Shown piece by piece: positions 1-7,684 of a DNA stretch of 64,000 nt. A program made the translations under genes and the position numbers. Position 1 is the first letter of the stretch. Each line of letters begins with the position of its first letter. The notes under the pieces are model-generated. The model searched no databases, had not been told where the DNA came from, and saw nothing but the letters and a program-made list of their open reading frames with translations. The stretch is from Mediterranea massiliensis (lineage in GTDB: Bacteria > Bacteroidota > Bacteroidia > Bacteroidales > Bacteroidaceae), in NCBI RefSeq assembly GCF_900128475.1, contig NZ_LT635836.1:62001-126000 (forward strand), given 5' to 3'.

Positions 1-123
1 GAAGAACAAGCATTCAAGGCTTTGGATAAGCTAAAACAATTAGAACTTAATGATGACAAACTAAAGAAAATAAAGGAAGATGATGATTTTCAAGCAATGC
101 TACAAAATGCTTTAGAAGCATAA
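1..123 (+). CDS. C-terminal end of an unknown protein (5' truncated by window)
   Basis: The first reading frame is open from base 1 to a TAA at 121-123 and gives 40 residues. The peptide is charged and helix-prone, rich in Lys, Glu, Asp and Leu, in the style of a TPR or coiled-coil C-terminus, but this is too short to assign a family. A hairpin follows the stop codon at once, as expected for a real gene end. The rest of the gene lies outside the window. Confidence 0.6.
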   Translation, partial: EEQAFKALDKLKQLELNDDKLKKIKEDDDFQAMLQNALEA

Positions 124-138
124 TACATACTACGGAGC

Positions 139-162
139 AAAGCCCATGTGACTGGTGGGCTT
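139..162 (+). terminator. Stem-loop after the first partial gene
   Basis: A perfect 7-bp stem (AAGCCCA with TGGGCTT) lies 16 nt after the stop codon and is followed by TTGTTCT. The T-tract is weak, so this is a likely but not certain intrinsic terminator. Confidence 0.45.
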
Positions 163-183
163 GTTCTCCCCAAGTTCTTAGAA

Positions 184-321
184 ATTCTGAATAGTCTAAA
201 GTCTGATTACTAAATGTGTGGTCTTATCATTAGTTTCTCACTTATGGAGTTACTATCTTTACAGTACTACAAGCAGATAATCCCACCACATAGATTGACG
301 GACTTACAAACTATTCAGAAT
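184..321. repeat. Nested inverted repeat ahead of a small ORF
   Basis: ATTCTGAATAGT (184-195) is repeated perfectly in inverted orientation at 310-321. Inside it, TGTGGT (217-222) pairs with ACCACA (285-290) and TTATC (224-228) with GATAA (276-280). The nested order would allow one long stem. It ends 7 nt before the ATG at 329, so it is either a structured 5' leader or a protein-binding or cruciform site of the mobile element. Confidence 0.4.
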
Positions 322-328
322 ATCTAAA

Positions 329-502
329 ATGGAAGAATTTACTTATGAGCAGATAAGAGTTAAGGCTCTTAAACAGGGAGTAAAAGATAACAAGGTTCAC
401 ATTGGATTGTGGGCTAATCTTAATAACTATCTAAAGACAAGGAGAAAGAAGAATGGAAAGGTTGCTACCTATTATATCTCATTGCAGAAGTTGGCTTATT
501 AA
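329..502 (+). CDS. Small unknown protein, 57 aa
   Basis: ATG at 329 and TAA at 500-502. The product is basic, with a KTRRKKNGK cluster near residues 38-46, and ends in a hydrophobic-aromatic tail. It sits directly after a long inverted repeat and 21 nt before the next small ORF, in the same orientation, suggesting a short operon with 524-1325. I do not recognise it. The basic character would fit nucleic-acid binding, but that is only inference. Codon use is AT-rich, like all genes up to 7551. Confidence 0.4.
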   Translation: MEEFTYEQIRVKALKQGVKDNKVHIGLWANLNNYLKTRRKKNGKVATYYISLQKLAY

Positions 503-523
503 TTCACTGATATTTAAACTGAT

Positions 524-709
524 ATGATAATTCATCTGCCAACAGGAAAGAAGTTTCACAACAGAAAGGAAGCCAAGATATACTTTGGAACTGCCTACTA
601 TTACAGGATGGAACGAGAGAAGAAAGATTTAATGTTTACCAATACTATTCAATCAGCTACTAATGAATATGAAGATACCTCAAAGATACCTGCAAAACAG
701 GACAAGTAA
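524..709 (+). CDS. Small mobile-element protein, 61 aa
   Basis: The peptide begins MIIHLPTGKKFHNRKEAK and contains YFGTAYYYRMEREKKDLMF. From memory, short proteins with a 'HNRKEAK..YFGT..Y.R' pattern recur in Bacteroides mobile elements; their function is unknown to me. Its 3' end overlaps the start of the next ORF by 47 nt in another frame, consistent with translational coupling or with the next gene starting later than its first ATG. Confidence 0.45.
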   Translation: MIIHLPTGKKFHNRKEAKIYFGTAYYYRMEREKKDLMFTNTIQSATNEYEDTSKIPAKQDK

Positions 710-1325
710 CATTAGGCAGGATTATGCTACCATTAACAAGTCTATTGTAGATAAACTCAATCCACCCAATTTGTACAGGTTCTTCTGTCTGTCCTTATAT
801 AGAAACGACTATTATAAGGTCAGATGGAGAATCAAAGACTTAGCCAAACGAACTGGAGAGAAAGAGGACGCATTAAAGAACTTCAATAAGGATATAGAGG
901 CAGTGCTGATTAGAAAGAGATATAGGGAAGCTATCAACCATCCTCTTATAGAATTTGTAATGAGGAGCATTTACTGCATTCCACCCATTGAACATCCCAA
1001 CTTCATAACACTGTCCTACCTCTTTATGACAGTGGATTTGAATATTAAAGTGAAAGGATATTATATCAAGCTCCTATTAATAGCAGAGAACAACAAGATA
1101 CTGCTTACTCCTAATAAGTTGGCTGACAAATTGGGAATGGGTAAGAAGAATGTAGAGAGTTACAATCTGGAATTATATAGTGCAGGTTTGTTAAGATATA
1201 TACCCAAAGGGATAGAGCTTACTCCCAATGAACTATTATTAGACAACAACATAGCCAAACAGCGCAAGGAGTGGAATCCAACCAACTCAAAAAACGTGGT
1301 TAAGATAGCTTTCAAGTCCAAATAA
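663..1325 (+). CDS. Winged-helix-like protein of a mobile element, 220 aa
   Basis: There are two early Met codons (663, 669); the true start is unclear because the upstream ORF overlaps to 709. Residues about 155-180 (PNKLADKLGMGKKNVESYNL) read as a helix-turn-helix, and a central stretch, PPNLYRFFCLSLYRNDYYK, resembles replication-initiator or regulatory winged-helix proteins of Bacteroidetes elements. It may be a replication or excision factor. The family is not identified; the assignment rests on the HTH-like segment and gene context. Confidence 0.5.
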   Translation: MNMKIPQRYLQNRTSNIRQDYATINKSIVDKLNPPNLYRFFCLSLYRNDYYKVRWRIKDLAKRTGEKEDALKNFNKDIEAVLIRKRYREAINHPLIEFVMRSIYCIPPIEHPNFITLSYLFMTVDLNIKVKGYYIKLLLIAENNKILLTPNKLADKLGMGKKNVESYNLELYSAGLLRYIPKGIELTPNELLLDNNIAKQRKEWNPTNSKNVVKIAFKSK

Positions 1326-1793
1326 CAGGCAAGTAGGATTTTTCGTACTGTTTATTAATATATTAAGAGATAGTACGAATAATCCCCACTCTGTCTTATT
1401 CTGACTTTAGAAGCATCTAAAGTTGAATTTCTACGATAAGGGTAAGCAGCCCTTATGAATGCTACTTCGTAATGACAATTTTAAACCATCAGAGTAATGC
1501 ACAAGACACCCCTACCCACATAAACACCCCCTCATAGCTCTTAAATAAAAAGAATGCTTTAGAAATGCAGTCTGATAGTTGGCAGGAATAAGCATTCTTA
1601 TTAATCTAAGAGTAGGCACGATGCACTATTGCCACAGCCTACCAATAATTTACTAATGCTCCTCATTTCCTTTGAAAGAATCTTTAGGGAAAGACATAGG
1701 ACAGCCTAAGATACAGGTGAAGAAATTCACTTGTGTTTTAGGCTCGTTCCTATTTAGTCCATTCAATCAATAACCATTTAATTCAATTTCATT
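1326..1793. other. Gene-free 468-bp region dense in hairpins
   Basis: No convincing ORF lies here. At least six inverted repeats are visible in order: TTCGTACT 1342-1349 with 1372-1379; ACTTTAGA 1404-1411 with 1416-1423 (4-nt loop); ATAAGGG 1436-1442 with 1450-1456; AGAATGCTT 1551-1559 with 1590-1598; GTAGGC 1612-1617 with 1637-1642; and an extended stem at 1704-1743 closed by GCCTAA/TTAGGC. The last lies about 50 nt before the DUF3871 start and could act in its leader. The density suggests an origin, transfer origin or structured RNA. Confidence 0.45.
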
Positions 1794-2813
1794 ATGAGAG
1801 ATTTAGTAATTATGCCAGCTATGGCACAGCGTAGAGAATCATTAAACATGGGTGAGTTTGCAGAAGAAGCAATCATTGTGGAAGAAGTAGCAGCACCCAA
1901 GAGAGTAAACCATTTCATTGAAGCCAACACGCAGGAAGTAACCTTACAGCACTTACAGCAAGACTGCATCATTCCAAGTTTTGCATCAATGGAGGAAACC
2001 ATAAGCCACCAATCCTTTATAGGTGCAGTAGTAGATGCAGCTAAGGATTACTTTCATGGAGAACAGTTTGATATGCCAGAGATTAGAATCTCACACCCTA
2101 TCAATGGCAGAATACCAAGTGCATTAGGTAAGAAAGCATCTGAATTGACAGACGAAGAGAAAACTTTGTTCTATCAGAGAATGTGTTTCTGTTTTGAAAT
2201 TCCATCCATTGTACATGATGAATACGGTAATCGTTTAGCGTTATCCATTGGTGGAGTGAGAGCATATAACGAGATTAACCTATACAGTAAGAAGTCTGTT
2301 GAGAGATTTAAAATCTTCATAGGCTTTCGTAATCGTGTGTGCTCAAATTTAATGCTTACTACTGACGGCTTGCAGGATAAGATAGAAGTCCTAAGCGTAC
2401 AGGAACTATATGCAGCAGCATTGAATCTGTTCCATGCTTACAACCCATCCAAAGACCTGCATCTGTTAAGGACACTTGGGCAGATGTCAATCTCAACGAG
2501 TGAGTTCTGCCAGATAATAGGCAGGATGAGATTATATCAAGCTCTTACACCCAACCAACAGAAACGCTTACCTCGTCTATTGTTGGGAGACAGTCAAATT
2601 AATGCAGCTTGTAGAGCATTCGTTTCTGATGTGAATTTCAAGAGTACTGGGGACAGCATTACAGGCTGGCAGCTCTTAAACCTGCTCAATGGTTCTGTAA
2701 AGTCAAGTTACATTGATAACTTCTTGGAGAGGAATCTTAACTGTACAGAGTTTGTACAAGGCATTCAACGTGCCAAATTAGGAGATAGTGAATACGCTTG
2801 GTTCTTGGGCTGA
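1794..2813 (+). CDS. DUF3871 family protein
   Basis: This is a 339-aa protein with the pattern I associate with DUF3871: an acidic N-terminal region, then SHPINGRIP near residue 99, FCFEIPSI near 130, and GGVRAYNEINLYSKKS near 149. DUF3871 proteins are found mainly in Bacteroidetes mobile elements; their role is unknown. The start follows a hairpin-rich untranslated region. The gene is AT-rich and co-directional with the RadC and recombinase genes downstream, so it belongs to the same integrated element. Confidence 0.8.
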   Translation: MRDLVIMPAMAQRRESLNMGEFAEEAIIVEEVAAPKRVNHFIEANTQEVTLQHLQQDCIIPSFASMEETISHQSFIGAVVDAAKDYFHGEQFDMPEIRISHPINGRIPSALGKKASELTDEEKTLFYQRMCFCFEIPSIVHDEYGNRLALSIGGVRAYNEINLYSKKSVERFKIFIGFRNRVCSNLMLTTDGLQDKIEVLSVQELYAAALNLFHAYNPSKDLHLLRTLGQMSISTSEFCQIIGRMRLYQALTPNQQKRLPRLLLGDSQINAACRAFVSDVNFKSTGDSITGWQLLNLLNGSVKSSYIDNFLERNLNCTEFVQGIQRAKLGDSEYAWFLG

Positions 2814-2898
2814 GTGGATTGTTGATTGAGAGAGGAAGGGACATCATTAAGTTGGTGTCCTTTCTTTATTTCTACCAACTTATTAAACATTGTACATT

Positions 2899-3345
2899 AT
2901 GGATATAGATTATACTGTGGGTGAAGTGGAACTATCCTACAAACCAAAATTTAAAAGTCTGCATCAAGTAACTTGTTCAGAGGATGCTTATAAATACTTG
3001 CTTCCTACCTATAAGGAGGGTACAATCTGTTACAAAGAATACTTCAAAGTACTGTTTCTTAACCAAGCCAAGCAAGTTTTAGGTTACACTCTTATATCAG
3101 AGGGTGGAATTACTGAAACTTGTGCTGATGTAAGAGTAATTCTACAAGCTGCATTGCTCACCAATTCAGTAGCCATTATCCTTGCACATAATCATCCAAG
3201 CGGTAATCTGAAACCAAGCAGGCAGGATATGGAGATTACTAAGCAGGTCAAGAATGCAGCCCAACTTATGAGGATTACAGTTTTAGACCACCTCATATTA
3301 ACAGATGCAGGATATTACAGCTTCTCTGACGAGGGAGAATTATAA
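2899..3345 (+). CDS. RadC/JAB-domain protein
   Basis: 148 aa from the ATG at 2899; an in-frame TTG at 2890 is also possible. It contains the JAMM metal-binding signature: Glu68 in SEGG, His97-x-His99 in HNHPSG (97-102) and Asp110 ten residues on. It is shorter than chromosomal RadC and keeps only the JAB-like C-terminal domain, as is common for copies carried by mobile elements. The natural substrate of this family is unknown; JAMM enzymes are isopeptidases or deubiquitinases elsewhere. A weak hairpin at 2836-2862 separates it from DUF3871. Confidence 0.85.
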   Translation: MDIDYTVGEVELSYKPKFKSLHQVTCSEDAYKYLLPTYKEGTICYKEYFKVLFLNQAKQVLGYTLISEGGITETCADVRVILQAALLTNSVAIILAHNHPSGNLKPSRQDMEITKQVKNAAQLMRITVLDHLILTDAGYYSFSDEGEL

Positions 3346-3495
3346 TAAGGTAAATGGCACTCAATTTTTAAGTTGGGTGTCCTTATCATATTCACTTTGA
3401 TAATTAGTGAATGTTCCTTTAGTAATCAGTGAGTTAGTAAATCCAACTCAGAATTAATATTCACTTCTATTCATTTCATTATAAAACAGAACATT

Positions 3496-4083
3496 ATGTC
3501 ACTTAAATATTCAAGCACAACGGCAGACTATCTTGTTTGGTCTGATGCAATGAACCTCATAAGGAAGTTAGCCAAAGACGAGAATTATAAAATCTCACTC
3601 CTTATAGCTTTAGGATGCTTCACAGGATTAAGAATATCTGATATTCTATCTCTAAGGTGGAAGCAGATATTAGGTACTGACGAGTTTACAGTAATTGAGC
3701 AAAAGACAGGCAAGGTAAGGACTATCAGACTAAACCCACAATTACAACATCATATTAAAGAGTGCTACGAGCATATAAATCCAGTTGGAATCAATGCGCC
3801 AATCCTTATCAGTCAGAAAGGCACTATCTTCACAATTCAGAGAATCAATATCATTCTTAAAGAGGTGAAGAAGAAGTACAGGCTAAAGATTAAGAACTTT
3901 AGCTGCCATTCTCTTAGAAAGACTTTTGGTAGACAGGTCTATAACATGAACAGTGATAATGCTGAACTTGCTTTAGTAAAGCTGATGGAACTGTTCAACC
4001 ATAGTTCTGTTGCCATTACTAAAAGATACTTGGGATTAAGGCAGGAAGAAATCTTACAGACTTATGACTGTTTGAGCTTCTAA
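3496..4083 (+). CDS. Minimal tyrosine recombinase (catalytic domain only)
   Basis: The protein has 195 aa. All catalytic positions are visible: Arg46 in TGLRISDI, Lys70 or Lys73 in QKTGK, His138 and Arg141 in HSLRKTFG, His169 in LFNHSS and the nucleophile Tyr178 in KRYLG. The usual N-terminal arm-binding and core-binding (SAM-like) domains are absent, since full integrases are 300-400 aa. It may rely on a partner, act on a simple site like Xer/invertase-type enzymes, or be the integrase of the left element. An inverted repeat begins at its stop codon. Confidence 0.85.
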   Translation: MSLKYSSTTADYLVWSDAMNLIRKLAKDENYKISLLIALGCFTGLRISDILSLRWKQILGTDEFTVIEQKTGKVRTIRLNPQLQHHIKECYEHINPVGINAPILISQKGTIFTIQRINIILKEVKKKYRLKIKNFSCHSLRKTFGRQVYNMNSDNAELALVKLMELFNHSSVAITKRYLGLRQEEILQTYDCLSF

Positions 4084-4146
4084 TTGATTGGGACAGGATT
4101 ATTAAGATACATCTTTATAGTGGTCTGAATGGTTCTGTCCCAAATC
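4083..4146. repeat. 13-bp inverted repeat next to the recombinase gene
   Basis: TTGATTGGGACAG, overlapping the recombinase stop region, is mirrored by CTGTCCCAAATCAA at the right end with one bulged base. The loop is 36-38 nt. It could be a terminator-like stem, since other genes here are also followed by GGACA...TGTCC hairpins, or a recombination site of the adjacent recombinase. No T-tract follows. Confidence 0.4.
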
Positions 4147-4506
4147 AATGAAATATTGAGCTTAGATACATCTAAAGCCCAATCTTGACAGTTTGGCATT
4201 TCAGCCTTATAGAAGTAATGCAATTCCATTAGTTTACAGAGTTTATAACTATCTCAACTCTTATTAATCATGTTACAGGTAGCACTTCTTGAATATCCAA
4301 CAATATGCTGACCTAAAGATAATAATTCAAGGTAGGTAAGAATATTCAGAATTTAGTCCTTATATGGGGAGAAGTGAATTTGATACCCACATGGATTTAG
4401 AGAGTTCAGATGCAATTCTGCTTAAATATCTTATTCAGACTATGTTTGAGGGCATAGAATTTACTATTAATCCACACTTCATGCCTATTAATTTAGAACC
4501 TTTCAT

Positions 4507-4514
4507 TATCTTTG
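4507..4514 (+). promoter_or_regulatory. Promoter -7 element
   Basis: TATCTTTG matches the Bacteroidetes -7 consensus TAnnTTTG. It would start a transcript near 4521 that runs through the structured region into the gene for the 34-aa membrane peptide. Confidence 0.6.
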
Positions 4515-4520
4515 CATCAA

Positions 4521-4832
4521 TTCCAATGAACTAATGCGTTAGGGAGTTGGAAGGACATAGTTAACGAAAGGTGTTATTGAAATTATCTTCTACTGACAAA
4601 TTCTCGCAAAATTTGAAATGGAGTGAAGATGATAGCAGTAGCACCCACACTTGGATATATACCTACCTCATAGTTGCGAGGTTTCTATATGCCCTTTGGT
4701 GTGGGTCGCTATTGTTTTATCTACTCCAAAGGCAATGCGAGAAGCCCGTCAGTAAGATAAAGCAAATAGTGTTCCCACATCTTTTTTATTTATGCTCATC
4801 TTTGGGAACAGATGAGCGCAAATATCCTAATT
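4521..4832 (+). ncRNA. Candidate structured leader or small RNA (rod hairpin plus pseudoknot)
   Basis: Downstream of the -7 element is a long rod: GGAGT 4620-4624 with ACTCC 4723-4727; GATAGC 4631-4636 with GCTATT 4708-4713; ACCCACAC 4643-4650 with GTGTGGGT 4699-4706; ATATA 4657-4661 with TATAT 4686-4690; ACCTC 4665-4669 with GAGGT 4678-4682. Then come interleaved stems: TGTTCCCA 4770-4777 with TGGGAACA 4803-4810, and GCTCATCT 4794-4801 with AGATGAGC 4810-4817, the order of an H-type pseudoknot. An ORF over 4571-4840 exists but the stems make RNA more likely. I recognise no known RNA family. Confidence 0.5.
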
Positions 4833-4937
4833 ATGACTAAAATGCAATATAATGGGGAAGACCCCAAATTATCAGAATTCTTTGTTATCCTTATAGTTCT
4901 GGTAGTAATTGGAATAGCAGCATGGCTGTTCTCTTAA
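4833..4937 (+). CDS. 34-aa single-pass membrane peptide
   Basis: ATG at 4833, stop at 4935-4937. The N-terminal 15 residues are polar (MTKMQYNGEDPKLSE) and are followed by a purely hydrophobic stretch, residues 16-33, including FFVILIVLVVIGIAAWLF, long enough to span the membrane once. It follows the structured leader and precedes the J-domain-like ORF by 17 nt, so it is likely co-transcribed. Such small hydrophobic peptides can be toxins, membrane anchors or regulators; the sequence does not decide. Confidence 0.5.
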   Translation: MTKMQYNGEDPKLSEFFVILIVLVVIGIAAWLFS

Positions 4938-4954
4938 TAATTGAAAGGCATACT

Positions 4955-5203
4955 ATGAATAATATATTTGCCAGACTATTCTGTTCTAAGAATCATTCAA
5001 CAAGTGATGAAGCATACAATATTGTTGAGAGCATGGCTAAAGCAAAACCGCTATACAAAGAGCTTATCAAACAAGCTCACCCAGACAAACACCCCAACAA
5101 TAAAGATGTAGCAGAGGAACTAACAGCAATGATTAATAACAACAGATTCAATTACAGAGAACTCTTAAAGATTAAGGATTTAGTAAATGATAAATTAGTG
5201 TAA
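4955..5203 (+). CDS. J-domain-like mini-protein
   Basis: 82 aa. HPD at residues 42-44, in KQAHPDKHPNNKD, is preceded by an amphipathic helix (PLYKELIK) and followed by AEELTAMINN and NYRELL. This matches the core of a DnaJ J-domain (helix II, HPD, helix III), which stimulates the Hsp70 ATPase. There are no Gly/Phe, zinc or client-binding domains. The ATG at 4955 is preferred over 4922 because GAAAGG lies upstream and 4922 would overlap the membrane peptide gene. The next gene starts 1 nt after its stop, indicating translational coupling. Confidence 0.6.
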   Translation: MNNIFARLFCSKNHSTSDEAYNIVESMAKAKPLYKELIKQAHPDKHPNNKDVAEELTAMINNNRFNYRELLKIKDLVNDKLV

Positions 5204-5204
5204 T

Positions 5205-5615
5205 ATGAATATTGTCGATTTCTTTAAAAACTTACTCAATTCTTTAGTAGGTACTTCATTGGAGCGAATGAAGTTGATAAATACGATGAATCAAACTTTC
5301 AAAGACAGCTATTGTTCTGGTACGTTAGATAGATTCTGCAAAGTCTCTATAACAGTTGGAGATACAAACTATGCGCATGAAATGAGTGCATTCTTTTTAA
5401 GAAGTGGGTTTAAAATCTCCATAGAGAACGATAATAATATAAAGGATTCTGAATTTAGAGATATATCTCAATACATATTATCAAACAAACCTTTCATAAG
5501 ACAACTGATGACTTTAGGATTTGATACTCTTATCGTAACAGGTAAAACTTCAAGAAAGGGAATGCAATATTGTTTAAAAAGTTATACGCAATTAGGAGGT
5601 TTCTCATTAGAATAA
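5205..5615 (+). CDS. Unknown protein, 136 aa
   Basis: It starts 1 nt after the J-domain-like gene and is followed 6 nt after its stop by the next gene, so the three form a tight operon. The N-terminus (MNIVDFFKNLLNSLVGTS) is amphipathic or weakly hydrophobic. The remainder shows alternating hydrophobic and polar residues, with no cysteine or histidine clusters. I do not recognise the family. Being encoded between a J-domain protein and another unknown, it might be a client or partner of the Hsp70 system, but this is inference. Confidence 0.6.
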   Translation: MNIVDFFKNLLNSLVGTSLERMKLINTMNQTFKDSYCSGTLDRFCKVSITVGDTNYAHEMSAFFLRSGFKISIENDNNIKDSEFRDISQYILSNKPFIRQLMTLGFDTLIVTGKTSRKGMQYCLKSYTQLGGFSLE

Positions 5616-5621
5616 ATCATC

Positions 5622-6260
5622 ATGTGGCATTCAGTTATAGACATTTACTCAATACATATCAGCAGACTATATGGCAGTTTGCATAATAAAGAACTTATTC
5701 AAGGATTAATAGCACAAACATTTACTATTGAGAGAAAAGATATTAGTAAATGGTACTCACCTCATAACAATATGCAGGAAACTCAAAGATTACACCTTGA
5801 ACATAAGTTGCTTTTTACTAATGGAAAGATTGCGAGTTGTGACACAATAAGCTATCTAAATGGATTTCAATCAAGACTTTACACAAGAACATTTGAAGGC
5901 AGCAAAGTACATATTAAAGAATATATGCTTAAAGGATATATGAATCCACAGCCAGCTCCAACTCATGAAGGTTCTACTATTGAGAATATAACTCGTTATA
6001 TTAAAGACACAGAAAAGGAAGGACAGTTAGCAGGCAGAACAATAGTATCTGATTGGGATGATAACGGTGTAAAGAAACAAGCTATCGTTAAATATAATCA
6101 TTTAGGACATATAATCTTATATGACTCTTGGTGGAATGGCAAGAGAATAAAGAAAGAGTTTGAATATCAATACGACAATCATAATAATTGGGTAGAATGT
6201 AAAGAATATCATGATGGCAACTACGTGAACTTACATTTATGTCAATATAAGTACAAATGA
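5622..6260 (+). CDS. Unknown protein, 212 aa
   Basis: This is the last gene of the tight operon 4833-6260. No signal peptide or membrane segment is visible. The C-terminal half contains repeated tyrosine-rich strands (EFEYQYDNHNNW, ECKEYHDGNYVNLHLCQYKY) that look like beta-hairpins of the kind seen in YD/RHS-like or toxin-immunity proteins, but similarity is only in composition. No catalytic motif can be named. Confidence 0.6.
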   Translation: MWHSVIDIYSIHISRLYGSLHNKELIQGLIAQTFTIERKDISKWYSPHNNMQETQRLHLEHKLLFTNGKIASCDTISYLNGFQSRLYTRTFEGSKVHIKEYMLKGYMNPQPAPTHEGSTIENITRYIKDTEKEGQLAGRTIVSDWDDNGVKKQAIVKYNHLGHIILYDSWWNGKRIKKEFEYQYDNHNNWVECKEYHDGNYVNLHLCQYKYK

Positions 6261-6311
6261 GAGCGATTGAGAGAAAAGTTTACATATTACTAACTAAAGA
6301 ACAATTTAATA

Positions 6312-6767
6312 ATGAAAACTTTAAGATTAATTGGAATGACCTTGTTAATGGTCATGTTGGCTGTAAACTTTACAGCTTGTAGCGATGATGAAGAAGAACA
6401 GACAATCATTGACCAAGCCAACCTTATAGGTAAATGGCAGTCCACTTGGGAGAAGGTTCACAAAGTGGAGAATGGCAAGGAAGTTGTCACCTCTGATGAA
6501 GCCTACACCAATGGCTTATGGGAGTTCAAAGCTGACGGTACTTGCACAGAAGGCTATGCGGACGGTGGATATACAGAAACAAGTCGCTGGTCTTTGAAAG
6601 GCAATAAGCTGACTATCTCTTACGATGACGGTTATTCGGATGTCCTTACTATCAATGAGCTTACAGCTAATAAATTGGTTCTCGCCTTTGAGGATTGGGA
6701 TAATACGGATGACGGTGGTTTAGAGTTAGACGATATTACTACGACCACCTACAAGAAGATTAACTAA
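6312..6767 (+). CDS. Lipocalin-like lipoprotein
   Basis: 151 aa. The N-terminus is a lipoprotein signal, with a positive start (MKTLR), hydrophobic core and Cys23 in a lipobox (FTAC), followed by Ser-Asp-Asp-Glu residues typical of surface or outer-membrane retention in Bacteroides. The mature part, beginning ANLIGKWQST and containing WEFKADGTC and YTETSRWSLKGNKLTI, matches the lipocalin-like beta-barrel lipoproteins common in this phylum. Ligand unknown. It lies in the AT-rich element but could be a separately acquired gene. Confidence 0.75.
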   Translation: MKTLRLIGMTLLMVMLAVNFTACSDDEEEQTIIDQANLIGKWQSTWEKVHKVENGKEVVTSDEAYTNGLWEFKADGTCTEGYADGGYTETSRWSLKGNKLTISYDDGYSDVLTINELTANKLVLAFEDWDNTDDGGLELDDITTTTYKKIN

Positions 6768-6931
6768 TTGCCAAACTAATTTAAGGCAGGGCAGCATTTG
6801 AGGGAACTCTTATGCTGCTTCTCTTTTATAGAATGTTCCACAACACCCCATTCGCAAGAATATAACAACCAAAGCATTGCTATTAAAAGAGGAATGATTA
6901 CCTTTGTCTTAAACTCATAATCAAACAAATT

Positions 6932-7551
6932 ATGGAATACATCAACGAATTTCACAAAGAATGGATAGAACGCACTCGTCAATCAATAGCCTCTTGGAGC
7001 AAGCGACCTGCATCGCCAGAAGAAGTAAGGAAGCAGCAGGAGAAACTGAATCAACAGAGGGCTATAAGAGAAGACAAACAGAAGAACTGATAAAGTTTGC
7101 CAATGACAATGGTCTATGGATTGACTTATCACACCTCAATATTACTTATATGGATAGAGGTGGTGAGAATGAAGTGTTCCATGATGGTAATGTGTCTGTT
7201 GTAAAATTAAATAACTTTGAGTACGCAGGGGATGATTTAGAGAACTTCTTCATCCGCATTGCTGCACATAACAAGTTCTTTGGCAATGTGCCTTATCAAA
7301 TGATAGGCTTCGCTTATAACAGTCAGCAAGAATTTTGCGCAGCTCTCGTACAACCTTATATATTAGCTGAACGAGAAGCTACGGAAGACGAGATAGCTGC
7401 TTATATGCAAGCATTAGGCTTTGAAATGGACTATTACGACGAATACCATAATTCGGATTATGAAGTGTTTGATGCAGTTCCCAATAATGTGCTTTATGGC
7501 ATAGACGGAGATTTATACTTCATTGACACGCAAATTAGATTACGGTCTTAA
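6932..7551 (+). pseudogene. Polyvalent protein kinase-like gene with an N-terminal frameshift
   Basis: The body (frame from 6961, stop 7549-7551) resembles the putative polyvalent protein kinase domain of Bacteroidetes elements: NGLWID, GGENEVFHDGNVSVVKLN, LENFFIRIAAHNKFF, and a C-terminal LYGIDGDLYFIDTQ. Its first 40 residues from 6961 read like an out-of-frame translation. The frame beginning with ATG 6932 instead gives a natural N-terminus (MEYINEFHKEWIERTRQSI...) and stops at 7088-7090. A one-base slip near 7075-7088 would join the two. It is either a broken gene, a programmed frameshift or two overlapping ORFs. Confidence 0.55.
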
Positions 7552-7684
7552 CTCCATTAGGAGTACTCTCATCTAAAGGGTAACGCATAAGCATTTGCCC
7601 ATGATGCAGCCCTTTTTGATAATTCGTTCTTTTATTTACTAACAAGGAGTTTACCCATTGCTATTATAGCATTGATTAATAACA

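Noticed and set aside
4571..4840. 89-aa ORF as a protein gene
   Set aside because: It starts at GTG with no ribosome site, has an unnatural composition, and its bases are explained by paired stems and a pseudoknot.
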